64,000 nucleotides of DNA from Augochlora pura (GCF_028453695.1 NC_135774.1:20956001-21020000), one strand, 5' to 3'; shown: positions 12,880 to 24,960, counted from the stretch's first letter. Notes: a model not told the origin generated them from the letters alone. Translations and numbers: made by a program.

Positions 12880-13710
12880 TTACGGATAAAATATTATATA
12901 AATACCTTGACATTTTTACGAAGCATGACACGTTTACCACTTTGAGTGTCTACTAGATTTAGCGTTAACAATATTGAGACGATATTAATAAAAGTTCATT
13001 GGAAATATTTCGCGAGCAGCAAAGATGGTAGCGGATTTTCTGTCCGCGCGCATGCTCTTCTATAAATGACGGTGCGACGTTCAATCTATGCAAGGTTATG
13101 CCGGCGCGATTCACCGGCTGAAATTGTAATCCCGAAGAATTGAACGCTTCGCGTCGCCGTTTCTTGATTCGGAGCTCCCGCTTAAAGAGTTCGCGGGAAC
13201 TTCCGCCTTTAAAGTGAAACATGTCGCGTGAAAAAGCAGTCGGGACGGTGTTCAAAGGTGCGAAATACGATCCACTATCACAACGAAATGTGTCACCGGC
13301 GGAATTCGAAAACATAAACCACAGTCAACTGGAATCCAGTTCGGCGCGCTCTCTTTCCCGACAACGATTTAGAATTTACGATTTTTACCTCCCCGGGGAG
13401 GTTTACATTTCCCGGGCGCTTTTCTCGCGGATAAGAACCCGCGCTCGAGAGACGCGTTAATGTATAATATCTGCATTTATTTCAAATACCGGCGTTTTCC
13501 AGATCGTTGTCGACTCGGTGGACACTTTCGCGTGCGCGACGCGTGAAAGGGAATGCCGTAAGCGGGGATAAATTGGCAAGGTTAATTGCAATGAATATGT
13601 GAACGGCTCGGCAGCCAATTTAGTATTAATCCGTTAACGTTTCATAATTGAATAAAATTATATAAGTATATAAAATAATATATTTAAATCCATTGTAATT
13701 ATGTTATTTT

Positions 13711-13907
13711 AACCAAATAATAGTTATGTTGACCTCGGAACAACTATATTAAATTAAAGAAACCACTTAACTAATAATATTCATTACTTTCTTTTTATTT
13801 AGTTTAATCCATTATAATTAAATAAAAAGAAAATAATGAATATTAGTATCTAAGTGCTTTCTTTAATTTTATTTATTCCGAGTTCAATATAACTGTTGTT
13901 TATTTAT
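13711..13907. repeat. Long imperfect inverted repeat (~95-bp arms)
   Basis: The sequence folds about a centre near 13808. The left arm contains CTCGGAACAACTATATTAAA and AATATTCATTACTTTCTTTT. The right arm read in reverse gives CTCGGAATAAATAAAATTAA and AATATTCATTATTTTCTTTT. It looks like a fold-back element or old palindromic MITE. No coding content and no clear target duplication. Confidence 0.7.
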
Positions 13908-14869
13908 GAAGAAATTTGGAAAGAAAATAAACTATTATTATCACATTAATAATTGTAATGAGTACACTGTAGATCATTGTGCAAACTAGGAATATTTTTC
14001 ATCTATTTCGTGAAATAAAAGCACGTAGAAATTTCTGCTTTTATGTAATCATTTTAATTAATTGGATGTTGACAGAACTTGCGCGATATAATTAAACATA
14101 TTTAATGTAATGCAATGAACATGATAAATAGCATGAGCATGACATATTGCGCGACGACGGCCGAATGCAATATTGGGAACAAAGACTACGTACAGATAAC
14201 AATTTGTAAACGACGTTACGATACGTCGACTGTATGGCAACGTGTATCGATTATGTAATAATAATATGACAAATATTAACAAATTTACGATTAGTAATAA
14301 AGAAAATCTGCACATGTCGTAAACCGAACAGAATCGTATCAATCAAAAGTGTCTACTAGCATTTTTATTTTCTGTTCACAATGTGTTGTAATATTTTACG
14401 TTAACGAAGAAGACTTTATAAGAATAAATTGTATATTATACATAAACAATGATAAATTGTCAAAAGCACGTTGTCTAATATACATGAACGAGAATAAATT
14501 GTCTAATGTATCTTCCAAGAACAAAATTTGTTATTTCATGGTATCAAGGTCAGCAATAAGTTTTAGTTTAAACATAAAGAACTAACTATTATAAAAATAT
14601 TTTAGCACTAAAATGTCCAAAATTATCATAAAGGAAATTAATCGATCTGGTTCGAAGCAAGCGTCCGGTGCTATATAGCGCTATTCCGGCGACTACAGCG
14701 AACGGGTTAAAATCCTTGAACACCGTCTTACCATCGAACCGCCTATAGACATCGACATCACTGTATTGTATTCGCGGTGGAAAATTCAGCTCAACAGTCG
14801 CCCCGATGTATTATCCAAACATTTGTCGTTTACTTTGCGTTAGACGTTTCCTTCGCCCTCCCCCCCCCC

Positions 14870-14884
14870 CCCCCTCATGCCGAC
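14870..14884. repeat. Homopolymer, 15 C
   Basis: An uninterrupted run of 15 cytosines in the GC-rich block preceding the semaphorin exon. Confidence 0.95.
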
Positions 14885-15440
14885 GCGCGCGCCGTATGAA
14901 ATTATATTTGCAGAAGGAGACGAACGCGAAGTCGAAAGAAAAGCACAGCCGCAATAAAACGCTAATGTAACCGCGGACTACGATAATAGGGAACCGAAAG
15001 GAAGACGTTCCACCTTCGGCGTTTCTTCGGCGTTCCTCCGCGGCTCCGGTAATTGAAACCAATTTATTCCATATGAAATGCCCGGGTGGGCACCGCCGGC
15101 GATCGATCCGAGGGGAGCCCAACACGGACTCATGTAAAATTAAAGAGGGACACGTCATAAAGGGGGGGCTGCAGGGCAGCCTCATAGCGACGCCGATACC
15201 CGCGTCATCGGTCTCGTGCTGCGTAATCGGGGGAGTGACTCGCCGGAAACTCGGTGGCGGCCGCGCGCGCGATCGAACGACTGGAATCTAACCGATGACC
15301 ATCTGGTGACCCCTCTCCTTGCGAACCTATTCGCCCCCCTCCCTCCCCCGGTTCTCCTCTCTCCGTCCTGTTTCATCCCCCCACCACCACCACCCTACGT
15401 TCCCAGCAGCCGGGAAAGAATCGAATCACGTAACAATTAC

Positions 15441-15537
15441 CTGGCGCCAATCAGGATGGAAGTGGTCGCGCGCTCCAGGAGCTTGAAGTGCTCCACGTGG
15501 CTCTCGTTTCCCAGAAACCGCTGGCCAATCACCTCGC
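15441..15537 (-). CDS. Sema1a: Class-1 semaphorin, coding exon at start of sema domain (partial gene)
   Basis: This 97-nt minus-strand exon encodes the start of a semaphorin domain. It reads RFLGNESHVEHFKLLE and ends ILIGA plus two bases of an arginine codon. Class-1 semaphorins are membrane-anchored guidance ligands and receptors that bind plexin A and steer axons; this stretch forms the beginning of the seven-bladed extracellular propeller. The N-E-S triplet is an N-glycosylation sequon. The exon is bounded by a pyrimidine-rich acceptor (TTTGTCTGTTTCAG, 15538 upward) and a donor CAG/GTAATT (15440 downward). It begins in phase 1, so an upstream exon carrying the signal peptide must exist; I could not identify it at higher coordinates. 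The split arginine codon (AG/G) is completed exactly by the exon at 4669-4720. Wording is closest to insect Sema1a as I know it, but Sema1b cannot be excluded. The intron upstream happens to be open in the same frame to about 15880; that is not taken as coding. Confidence 0.92.
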
Positions 15538-16104
15538 CTGAAACAGACAAACCGAACGGACATGTTAACCGAGTTAAACAATTAATTGCGCTTGTAATGC
15601 CGGTAATGATTTTCGAAGCAACCGTTTCTACGCCGAAACGGTAGTACACTGTGCCGGTCCGAGAGATCTTAGGCACCCGTGCGAGCGACTTCGTTCGTTC
15701 GACGAATCTATTCCTGCCGAGCGAACTTACGGCTTCCACGCGTGCACGGCATCGATCGATTAGAACTTTTAATTTGTTTAAATGATCGATGAGTACAATT
15801 AAAGGCAGCAATCGTCGAAAAATCGACGATCGAATTGAACGATTGATGGGATCGATCGACAATCGTCGATGGATAGGCACGGTTAATAATCGTTGATTTT
15901 TTGTTAATAGAAGTGGAGAAATATTTTCATGTATTTCTGTATAGAATTGTATTTTTCATGTTGATTATTTTATTCTGTTTCTGTATTTAAGTGGCGGGAG
16001 AGAATTTTTAGATTTGAACTGTCGCTGATAATTAAAATTGATAACTCCGATTAATAATTAACAATAATATTTCTATTGATAATTCTGGTTAAGACAAATA
16101 AAAT

Positions 16105-16440
16105 GGTTAATTATAATTAAGAGTTAAAACAAATTCAATCGTTAATTGCGATTATGGATTAACACGATTGAGATCGTTAATTGCGATTATGGATTAACAC
16201 GATTGAGATCGTTAATTGCGACTAAGGGTTAAAACGAGTGAAATTGGTAATTGCAATTAAGGATTAAAACGAGTGTAGCCGTTAATTGCGATTAAGGATT
16301 AATACGAATGGAATCGTTAATTGTCATTAAAAATTAAAACGAATGAAATTGCTAGTTGTGATGAAGGATTCATACGAATGAAATCGCTAATTGCGATAAA
16401 GGATTGAAACGAATGAAATTGTTAATTGTAATTAACACTT
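16105..16440. repeat. Minisatellite, 35-36 bp x ~9
   Basis: Successive units start GTTAATTGCGATTATGGATT or close variants and continue with AACACGATTGAGATC-like or AAACGAATGAAATC-like sequence. Two neighbouring copies (16141-16175, 16176-16210) are identical; outer copies diverge. Confidence 0.85.
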
Positions 16441-17689
16441 AACAGTAGTCGTCTAATATCTTATTCAACTATGGCATACAAAGTAATCACGGTTAGTCGA
16501 ACTATTTACGGAAACAGGAATAATTACGAATCGTTTATGTAGATAGAATGCTAGATCGAAACTATAGTCATTTGTTTATCATTTAGTAGATTATATTTAC
16601 GATAATAAAACGATACTTTTAGTATATGTAATTAATCTCCATTAATTTTCAGTAATTACTTATAAAACGTTATTGTTTTTCATATGAATTTTATTAGAAA
16701 TAATTATATGCCAATAGAACAAAAATATAATAAATATGTGAATATAATTTGCAAACAGATAAATTCGTGGTGATAGAAATAGTTATAATTATAGAAACAA
16801 TTTCTATATTCTTTGAGGTTATTGACACTAGGAGTCTTGATTTTATTCTGTAACTTGCTATGTAAGTTCTTCGACCATATAAATTAATATTCCGTCCACA
16901 TAATATTTATCCACGTACTCGAAAATTCACGATTTATTTTCGAACGATACGATAATGCATTTTTCACGAAATTATCTATTAGATAAGACGGTGCTGCGCT
17001 AATATTTGATTTATAATCCGTACTATACGCAGCTGGTTTAATTTGATAGGTCGGTCAATGCGAAAGTACGGATATCAGTGAATAAGTGCACTATTCTGAG
17101 ACTTCGAAGTGCAATAACATTAGACTAAAAGGGCGTATAATGTTTTCTTATCGCACACCGTGTGAAAGCTTCAAGCGGGCAAATATTTGTACGTAAAATA
17201 TTTACCATGAATCTTTGTTATCCGTCAACTGTCATACGTTGTGAGAAAATAACTCTCAAAGATGGTGGCTGGCGACATTTATACGGTCGAATATCATAGA
17301 AAATATATTCGGGCCAGATAAACGTTGAAAAGATCAAATGACTATTTTTAAACAACGTATACAACTGTTTTAAATAAGTAAGTAATATTTTTAAAAATAA
17401 AAATATGACTAAACTAAAAATGAATTGTTGAAATACGATAAAACTGATCGGATTGTGAATTTGATCCATTCATCACAAGATCTGCTAATTGCAATTTAAA
17501 ATGATAAAAGAATTAAACGAATTTAGTTTCTATATCTTCCAATTAATGTCGACAATTTCAATTTTGCATTCAAATCTGCAATCTAATTGTTATAGTTAAA
17601 TTTATCCGAAAATTTTATTTATCATAAAATAAATCAATTATTAAAATTTCATAAGGCTTTGCCTAATTTACAATTATTATTATAATGCA

Positions 17690-17788
17690 TTACTATTATC
17701 ATCATCATCATTATTATTATTATTATTACTATTATTATTATTATTATTATTATCACTATTATTATTATTATTATTATTATCACTATTA
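17690..17788. repeat. (ATT)n microsatellite with interruptions
   Basis: About 100 bases of ATT triplets, interrupted by ATC and ACT triplets, beginning with an ATCATCATC stretch. Confidence 0.9.
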
Positions 17789-18318
17789 TATATATTTAAT
17801 AAGAATGCTTCAGTTTTAATAATAATGTCCTCCAGCAGTAATTAAACAAATGTTCCATCTGCAAATTAGAAAGCATCCAAGAAAACTTGTCGGACATAAA
17901 CTAAACGCTGACAAATGATGGATTTTCTACAGAAATTACATAAAATTCGATGTCTATCGTTTCGATACAAGTGGCGGTAAAACTTGATAGCAGAGCACCT
18001 CAATGCGCAAACATATATGGAATATTTAAAATACAATGTGGTCGAAGTTCGTTTCCGGAGGAAACTGAATTTAATCATCCACGTCATCGTGCGCGGTTTT
18101 GAAAACACCTGTCTATCGCTTGTCATGTTTACTCATAATGAACGCGAACTGTATTAAAATGTTACTCGCCGCTCATCGATTCCCGTTGTCTTTCATTATT
18201 GTTCGCCGGCTCGGTGAAAGTGCACGCCGGGAAGGAAATTGGCGAGGGCAACGGATTCGTTCGACATTTCCGATTTCTTCTGCACGCAAAATCACGTGCT
18301 CTCTCATGATTCCATTAA

Positions 18319-18336
18319 CCGCAGGATATCCTGCGG
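18319..18336. other. Perfect 18-bp palindrome
   Basis: CCGCAGGATATCCTGCGG is an exact palindrome in GC-moderate intergenic sequence. It could be a dimer binding site or chance. Confidence 0.7.
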
Positions 18337-20157
18337 CCCGGCGTTTAATGATTTCCTTGTACGCGTTTACCATAATGATTCATTTCGAAGATTGCCACTT
18401 TATCCCTGTCTTCGCCTGATTTCGCCGTTGTAAATGACTCCGCATATAAAATCGGCGTAAACACGTATGTATATAACCGTTCTTACGTGATCAAAATTTA
18501 TGAGTCACCACACCACTTGATACGTTACGCCGCCGTAACACTCTAATACACACCTGCTATAGTGAATTTATTAGCGCGCCGAACAGGCCGAATTATACAA
18601 CCTTGTAAAAAGTTATTTCCCGCATGAAAATGTAAATTTCAGTAGCGATTATCTCGTAAGTTATATTTATTAAAAAAACTCGATCGTGCTTTCCGATTTA
18701 CCGCCGTGTATTATTTATAATTTGTAACAATATCGTTTGAATATTATCAGAGATAATCGATTTTTATGATAAATCATTGCCCGTGTAATTCTGTTGATAT
18801 TTGTTGAAGAATTTCATTCGCGTGATACCGAGAGGATCGAAAATATGAAATTTCGGCAGAAACGGAGTCGGTCGGAACGAAAAAATTGCGAGCGCGCCGA
18901 AAAAATAGTACCGGTATAATTAACAACTCTTTGTTAACAATGGCGGCGAAAAATACAAAGGTTATCATAGTTGCATGGGAATGGCGTAGTCGTATATCGA
19001 ACGATGATATTTACGTTTCCTGTATGTGTTGCTCCGAGATGGAATTTCAAAGTAATGAAAAAATAAAACAGCAAATATGCTGCATATTAATTCATGAAAA
19101 TTTCAGTGTACGAATGCGTTCCCAATCATTTTTTTCGAGCGAAACGATTTCTGCGTACTTTCGAAACGTGAGTCGACAAATAAAATCGTTTTATTTCGTA
19201 CGGGGTCAGTCTTCGCATACGATTAACAATATATTCATCTCGCTTTTGCTAGCTGCGTTTTACTAATTATATTTTAAACAGATGCGTTAAATTATTATAC
19301 AATTTTAGGGGAATTGTTTAAACGAATATAGAAGCACTCTCATTGCTTATTAAATATTTACATCATTCCAGTTCTTACTTTCTAAATTAGATAAACTTTG
19401 AACGCATTAAAATGATAAAGATGCTTTCACACCAAATTGTTAATTATATTTTTCTATACAAACACACGTTCTAATAAAAATCTAATAAAAGTCCAGGTGA
19501 ACTTCTACTTTATAATTCTTAAAGGATGAAACGATTCAGTTCTCTTTCGACTCAAAGAGATCCCCTTTTATTTAATGCCTTGCCGTAACTCGAACAAGTT
19601 ACAACTAAAGTAAAAATATAATCGTTCGCACCGGTCTCCGAATGTTTTCCACAGAACAGGATCGCATAGGTGTTTGCGAATGAATTGCGCGGACTGTTCC
19701 ATTAAAAACAATTCGAAAATGAAAAATACGAGAACCGGTCATTGTAACCGGTCCGCTTAATGTTAACTGTATCTTCGAACAACCTGAGCGGAGCAACTCG
19801 TCGCCAAGAGTGCGGTGGCTGCGATTAGGTTCATTTGCCCCGAAGCGTTTGCACGACGAGTCCCTCCATAAAATTGATTGAATCTGGCGTTTTGAATCGC
19901 CGATGTAAATGCGACTACAGCTATCCGAGCATTACGTCCGGCTAATTAATAGATCCCGGCACGATTTGCCAATTTTTCGCGGCTCCTCGCGTCTCGTCGC
20001 CGTGTTTCATTCTCGCTTCTCGCGCGATAATGCTCCCCGATAAGACCGGCCCCCGCCTCCCGTTCCGACAATTCTACGGGAGAGTCGGCGATTACTTGGA
20101 ACGATAACGATCGAACGGTGACTAACGTCATGATCTAGGAACGAAGCCAGAACTCGG

Positions 20158-20352
20158 GACTAGGAGCAGGTACGGGCAAGCGGGAGCAAATATGTTGGAG
20201 CAAGTAGGAGAAACTAGGAGCAAGTAAGAGCAAGTGGAAGCGAGTACGAGCAAGTGGAAGCGAGTACGAGCAAGTGGTAGCAAGTGCGAGCAAGTGGAAG
20301 CAAGTGGGGGCGAGTAGGGGCAAGTAAGGGTAGGTAAGAGCAAATAGGAACA
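20158..20352 (+). repeat. Minisatellite, 10 bp x ~19
   Basis: The plus strand is a purine-rich tandem array with consensus RAGCAAGTRG. The centre alternates GAGCAAGTGG and AAGCGAGTAC, so a 20-bp higher-order unit is visible at 20220-20270. The long minus-strand frames here are translations of the array. Confidence 0.9.
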
Positions 20353-20894
20353 ACCAAGGGAGGTAGTCGGAACAGTTTGGAAGTTCGAACCATGGCGGCT
20401 TTATCCTCGCGGAGGGACTGCCGGGGAGCGCGATGGCGGCGCAAAAAGGGCCTACGGGTCGCCCACGGGACGCGAGGGCTCGCAAAGAGAAGAGAAAGGA
20501 GTCGCTGCGCGGCGTGTTTTACCGCGTTATAAAACGCCTCATCATTACCTTTCCGCGCTCGCGTACCTGCTCGCCTGCTCGGCGCGCGAGGAACGGCGAT
20601 CAGGGCAGACGCGACCCGCGTCCATGAATGGATTTTACCCATATACACGATCCCCGCGGTGCGCCGGCACGCCCACGCGCGGCTCGGATTTATGTGCCAG
20701 ATACAGATGTGTGGGTGTATCGGGCGCGAGCGGCCGCGTCTCAATGGAGGAAGAGCTTGTTACAAGCGGCCGATAAAGGTGTAGGAACCGGGCAAACCGC
20801 CGTGGATAAGGAGGAGGCTGACGTGGCGGCGGAGACGCGGGACAGCCGACTGCCGAGCGCGCGAGAGCACAAAAGGATGACGGAGGCGAGGAGA

Positions 20895-20990
20895 GAGGGG
20901 GGGGGGAGGGGGGGGGGGGGGGGGGGGGGGCGGTGAGCAGAAGGGCGAGGTAGGCGGAAGTAAAACGGGGGCGGAGGGGGAGGGGGGAGA
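20895..20990 (+). repeat. G-run region with 23-G homopolymer (G-quadruplex potential)
   Basis: There is a run of 10 G (20897-20906), one A, then 23 consecutive G (20908-20930). More runs of 4-6 G follow at 20968-20988. Such density of G tracts on one strand is expected to form quadruplexes. Length is likely polymorphic or inexact in the assembly. Confidence 0.9.
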
Positions 20991-21069
20991 AACGAAGACG
21001 GAGACGCGTGGGCAGGGGACGAGCCGGAGCACAGTGGTCCGGGAAGCGATAATTCATGGTTAAAATTCA

Positions 21070-22420
21070 ATTTGTCGATATTTATATTCGAACAACATTT
21101 GTTTTTCTATTTGTCGACTACTGCGTGGAGATTCGGAATATATGCCAGCAATCTCATATAAGGTAAAAGCACCTAGTCTGGAATACATAAAATTGTATTA
21201 AATTTGTATCAGGGGACATAAAATTGTCACCGATTTTGTTACAACGTAACACGAAAGCTACTCCCACCGGTTTTACATTCTTTATGTAAATAATTATTGA
21301 AGTTACAAAGCTGTTTCTATTAAAAATTTTTGTATGCGTTTCTTTATTCGGGCGCGCGCTATTATAAAAATTGCGAACATTTTGAACAAATTTGATCTCG
21401 TGCTTCTTATGAGGCAATTTTAATATAAAAATATTATTATTGAATATTTATAATACTTTGCGATAGATCGTTGTTTCGAGACAGCGTAATGAACTTCGAA
21501 ATATTAATTTAATATTAATCAAGGATACGAAAAAAAACAGTATCCGTTATCCTACCATTTACCTCTATTTAATATTGAATGTCGTGGAACCAATGTCACT
21601 GTTTCATAAATGACAATAGTAAAAAATTAAAGAGACAATGGAAAAATTAAAGTATACATTATGGAACAGTATATTCTTGCTTAAGAACGTTCATATTCGA
21701 ATAAAAGTTAATACATATTACATATTACATTAGTCTACATATTAAAATATCAAGAGTTCCTTATAATATTTCCTCTTTCAAAAGAGATTTTTTAAACAGA
21801 AATACATTCTCTTAACTTCGTACCATCCTAGCTGATGACGAGACGAATTCAACAACCTACTAAGCTATAATAAAGTATGGTGGAAAGAGGAAGTGGGCAA
21901 AAAGAGGCGGAAAGGAGTTAGTGTGCCGGGGAGGAGGAAGAAGAGGAGCACAAGCAAGAGAATTTCTCAGCCTTTATATACTCGACGATAAAGTGCTGCG
22001 CCTACTTTGTGGCAGCTCCCCCCTCCTCGATTCTTACCCTGCGCCCTATCCCCTGTTAAGCCTCTCTCTCGCCAACACACCGCCACCGCGGCGCTTCTTG
22101 CGCTGCGTTTACGATTCTCCCCTCGTTCCCGCCTCCTTCTGCACGTCTCACCTCTGCACGCCCATTTTTCTATGTTTTCTTCGCATGATCTAGGCCAAAG
22201 AAGCCAATTACTGCGCCCTGTCGGCGGACTGCAGCAGTTTCCGATACTAAAAACAACTTCGGCTATTTAATTGACGTTTCTTAAGAACTCGAAAGAAGAT
22301 ACCAAGATCTCTTTTATCGACATCATCAAAATCTCTTTTATCGATATCAATTTTCCCCACGATACAAGTATGAAATCTGCTTTGAATATTAAGAGAAAGC
22401 GAACGTAATTGTTATATTTG
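21070..22420. other. AT-rich interval followed by a short C-rich stretch
   Basis: 21070-21850 is AT-rich without repeats or recognisable coding. 21880-22200 is richer in C on the plus strand, with frames (21921-22270) whose translations are leucine/proline/serine-rich and unrecognised. Confidence 0.4.
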
Positions 22421-22424
22421 TTAT

Positions 22425-22736
22425 TTAACCAGTTAACTGTAGCGATGTTTTTGCTAAGCGCCCACCAATGTGTCGCGATGATCAAGCGATGACGAAGGAA
22501 GTTATGAATCCAGCTCAAATTATTCATAATTTTCATCTGTTTCTTTCATTCCGTCTCGACCTCTCAACATTTTACATATATTAAGATTTACAAATATAAT
22601 TTAGTTTCCGCTAGAATTACAATTTAAATATCAAATTGTAACAAAATTTTACGCATGACGGACATAATCCTTGTAACACAAAATTCTGCCACATCTCCAT
22701 GACGCATATAGTCGTCGAACACACTTAACTGGTTAA
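22425..22736. mobile_element. TTAA-bounded element, CCAGTTAA ends
   Basis: The left end TTAACCAGTTAACTGTAG and the reverse complement of the right end, TTAACCAGTTAAGTGTGT, match over about 15 bases and sit on TTAA. The body is 312 bp and non-coding. It has the same architecture as the other TTAA elements but a different terminal sequence. Confidence 0.6.
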
Positions 22737-22946
22737 AGTGCAGTTATTCACAGGGTGATGCAAATGTACAGTGAACTTTTTGGCAGTATAGAGTAAAAGT
22801 GTAGGGTACTTTTTGCTCCAAAAAAATGTTGGTTAACCCTCTATAGCTCGAATTGTTGCTCCCTGTAGACAAAGACATTGACTTCGATATTTTAGGTTGC
22901 TATGAAATATCATCGATACTGCTATTGGTTATTTCAAAGACCTTAT

Positions 22947-23190
22947 TTAACCCTTCGCGGTCGTATGTCTACCCACCAAAACAATTCATTTATCTTTTTT
23001 CATCTTTTGTATTTTTACATAAAATTAAAACATATCATTGCGTCACTTGTATCTAAACATTAAAACGGAATTAATAAATTTTGTTTTTTCTTCTATTATT
23101 ATTGTTATCTTATTACTGTCCACTGAAAGAAAAAATTAATCACGAGCAGCATGACTCATGTATAAATTTAATACAACCGCAAAGGGTTAC
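22947..23190. mobile_element. TTAA-bounded element, CCCTTYGCGG ends
   Basis: It starts TTAACCCTTCGCGGTCGTA and ends, in reverse, GTAACCCTTTGCGGTTGTA. One flank is mutated. The 244-bp body is AT-rich with no module shared with the A or B ends. A lone left-type end (TTAACCCTCTATAGCTCGA) lies just upstream at 22833. Confidence 0.65.
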
Positions 23191-23289
23191 CTCCTGAAAG
23201 AACTAAAATTATTTGGTCAAATGCCGACGTATTAGTATGTAATTTGAAAGTGACACAGACCCATAGTGGCTTCAATCAGCCGATGCCGG

Positions 23290-24070
23290 TTTCACTGTGA
23301 CCTTATTCGCTTTACGCGTTTGCAAATGCGATAGAGTCCGTTTATCGGACGAGAAAGAAAGAGCGGAAGGGACCGGAGGGCTCGAGAGAGAGAACATTCA
23401 TCAGTGCCCATCCGATTGCAGAAGTCATTTTCTGAATCGGCGGGGATCGGCGGCCACACTTTCGGCACACTTTCACGGAGGTGTTCAAGAGGGTCTGAAA
23501 TGAAGATCGGCCTAAGCACCCGCGGCCGGAGTGCCTGCGAGTTTGGGTAATTGGGCGGCGACGAATTTATGAGTCTAAAGAGATCCCCTCGCGGCTCCCC
23601 GCCGCCGCCGCACAAGCCGACGCTCGACTCTCCTCGAGTGCAGACGCATTTACGCTGTTCAGCCAGCGAAGAGGTGAAATTGATGCGCAAGATCCAGCCT
23701 CTCCCTCTCTCTCTCTCTGTACGCCTGCTGCCGCGTCCAAGGACCAAGGGACGCTGACGAGTGAGGCGATTATTCGCGACTACGCGCCGTACACGCGTAT
23801 CATTACCTATTTTTAGCTCGGCCGTCCGGGACACTCGGTTAGAGAGGTAAATACGTTGCCGCGGGACTTGTGTACCGGTAATCCGTGTTTCTGGAAGTCT
23901 ATTAGCAGCGAAGATTTGTTGCGGCGGACGGTCTATTTACGACAGTTCCCGCGAGGAATCTGTTTTCACGCCGGGCATTGTTTATTGACGCGACGCCCGC
24001 TGCGTCGAGATCAAGAGATCTTCGGGCTTGCGCGGCCCGATATCCCGTGTTACCGCGGTTTATAAGTTTT
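23290..24070. other. GC-rich block without recognisable gene
   Basis: CpG-rich sequence with open frames on both strands (the longest is minus, 23292-23834). The translation has no recognisable domain. A (TC)n stretch lies at about 23698-23720. Confidence 0.4.
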
Positions 24071-24924
24071 TAAACCACTCGAGAATTTATCCTGCAGCGG
24101 ATCGTGTTCGCCTTTCTGCACTCGAAATTAGTACCCTCGTAGATCGTATTTATTTTGTTGTGTCTCGAATTAGATCCTATATCAAATTCACTTGCTTGCA
24201 AACCAAATTAATCTCTATTACTATTTAGCCACTCAATGTTTGAATTCAGTACGAAATTTATTAGAAATAGTGACATTTTGTTAGCGAATTGACCTTGCTT
24301 TATTTAATATTTAAGTTTCATTGGAATTTATACGTTACATATATTTTTCCATGATAAAATAAGTCGAAGAATATGAGCAATATTCTATTTGTTTAAGTTT
24401 GCATTCGAAAAAAATTAGATTGAAGTTATAATACTAAGGAATGGACATCGAGTGGCGCGTCTGACCATAACATAACAATTCTACTTCCGATCATTCCACA
24501 GGCGTTGCGAGCTTGATGCTTCTTTCGACTCAGTTTTCTCGAAAACGCAATCTTAAATAAATATTGTTATTTTTCTTTACGACATATCTTTGCACGTAGA
24601 ATCATCCCTTAAAACGTAGTTGAATCTTTAAACTTAATACGAAATTTCATTCGCGCGATCCTACATTAAAATCATCATGCGGCACGGTTTATTTCCCGTC
24701 AGCCTTCCGCCAGCTAAATCAAGTAAAAGCACGGTTTCATTAATTTTTTACCAGGATCTGGCATAAATTGTTGCGACACAAAGTATTATAGATACTAAAC
24801 CCGATAAAAATCGCATACGTAATATACCGGTGGCCCGGTCTCTGCGTGTCGGTTGCAAATAAAATGGCCGATGGTGTCCAGACACGGTAGCCAATCGCAT
24901 TCCGGACTACAGCCGTACATCCAC

Positions 24925-24960
24925 CACACACGCACGCACACGGAGGACACACACACAGGC
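24925..24960. repeat. (CA)n-rich microsatellite
   Basis: Interrupted CA repeats, CACACACGCACGCACACGG followed by CACACACACAGG. Confidence 0.8.

Larger units (their letters stand above)
4721..15440 (-). other. Semaphorin intron, 10.7 kb, phase 2
   Basis: This is the interval between the two semaphorin exons. It begins with GTAATT at 15440 and ends with TTTTTCAG at 4721 on the minus strand. It contains no recognisable exon. Its contents are listed separately: a degenerate CCCTTTG element (5033-5232), a MITE with 45-bp ends (8478-8755), TTAA-bounded elements (9808-10029, 10594-10836 and a truncated one at 10876) and a large inverted repeat (13711-13907). A 15-C run lies at 14870-14884. The stretches 5250-8470, 11210-13700 and 13910-14780 are otherwise AT-rich and featureless to the eye. 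Confidence 0.85.
14790..15880. other. GC-rich block around the first visible semaphorin exon
   Basis: A CpG-rich stretch surrounds the exon at 15441-15537. It has long overlapping frames on both strands (for example 14811-15185 minus and 15216-15644 plus) with arginine-, glycine- and proline-rich translations and no recognisable domain. I read these frames as composition effects. Confidence 0.5.
19800..21060. other. GC- and G-rich block
   Basis: The block contains a 10-bp minisatellite (20158-20352), a CpG-rich centre (20390-20870) and a G-run region (20895-20990). Several frames are open on both strands, but their translations (leucine/proline/serine or arginine repeats) simply mirror the repeats. 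No exon-like signal is seen. Confidence 0.5.

Noticed and set aside
15724..15766. Minus-strand ATG with MPCTRGS followed by a GTAAGT donor in the correct phase for the semaphorin exon
   Set aside because: It would fit the phase but gives only seven residues with no signal peptide, the donor context (AAGCC/GTAAGT) is weak, and nothing else supports it.
15437..15880. 147-codon frame running through the semaphorin exon into the intron
   Set aside because: Only the part between the splice sites resembles semaphorin; the rest reads through TTTCAG and is unlike the family.
20128..20744. Several overlapping minus-strand leucine/proline/serine frames
   Set aside because: They are translations of the 10-bp minisatellite and the flanking GC-rich DNA.
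23292..23834. 180-codon minus-strand open frame
   Set aside because: Low-complexity translation driven by GC composition, no recognisable motif or splice context.
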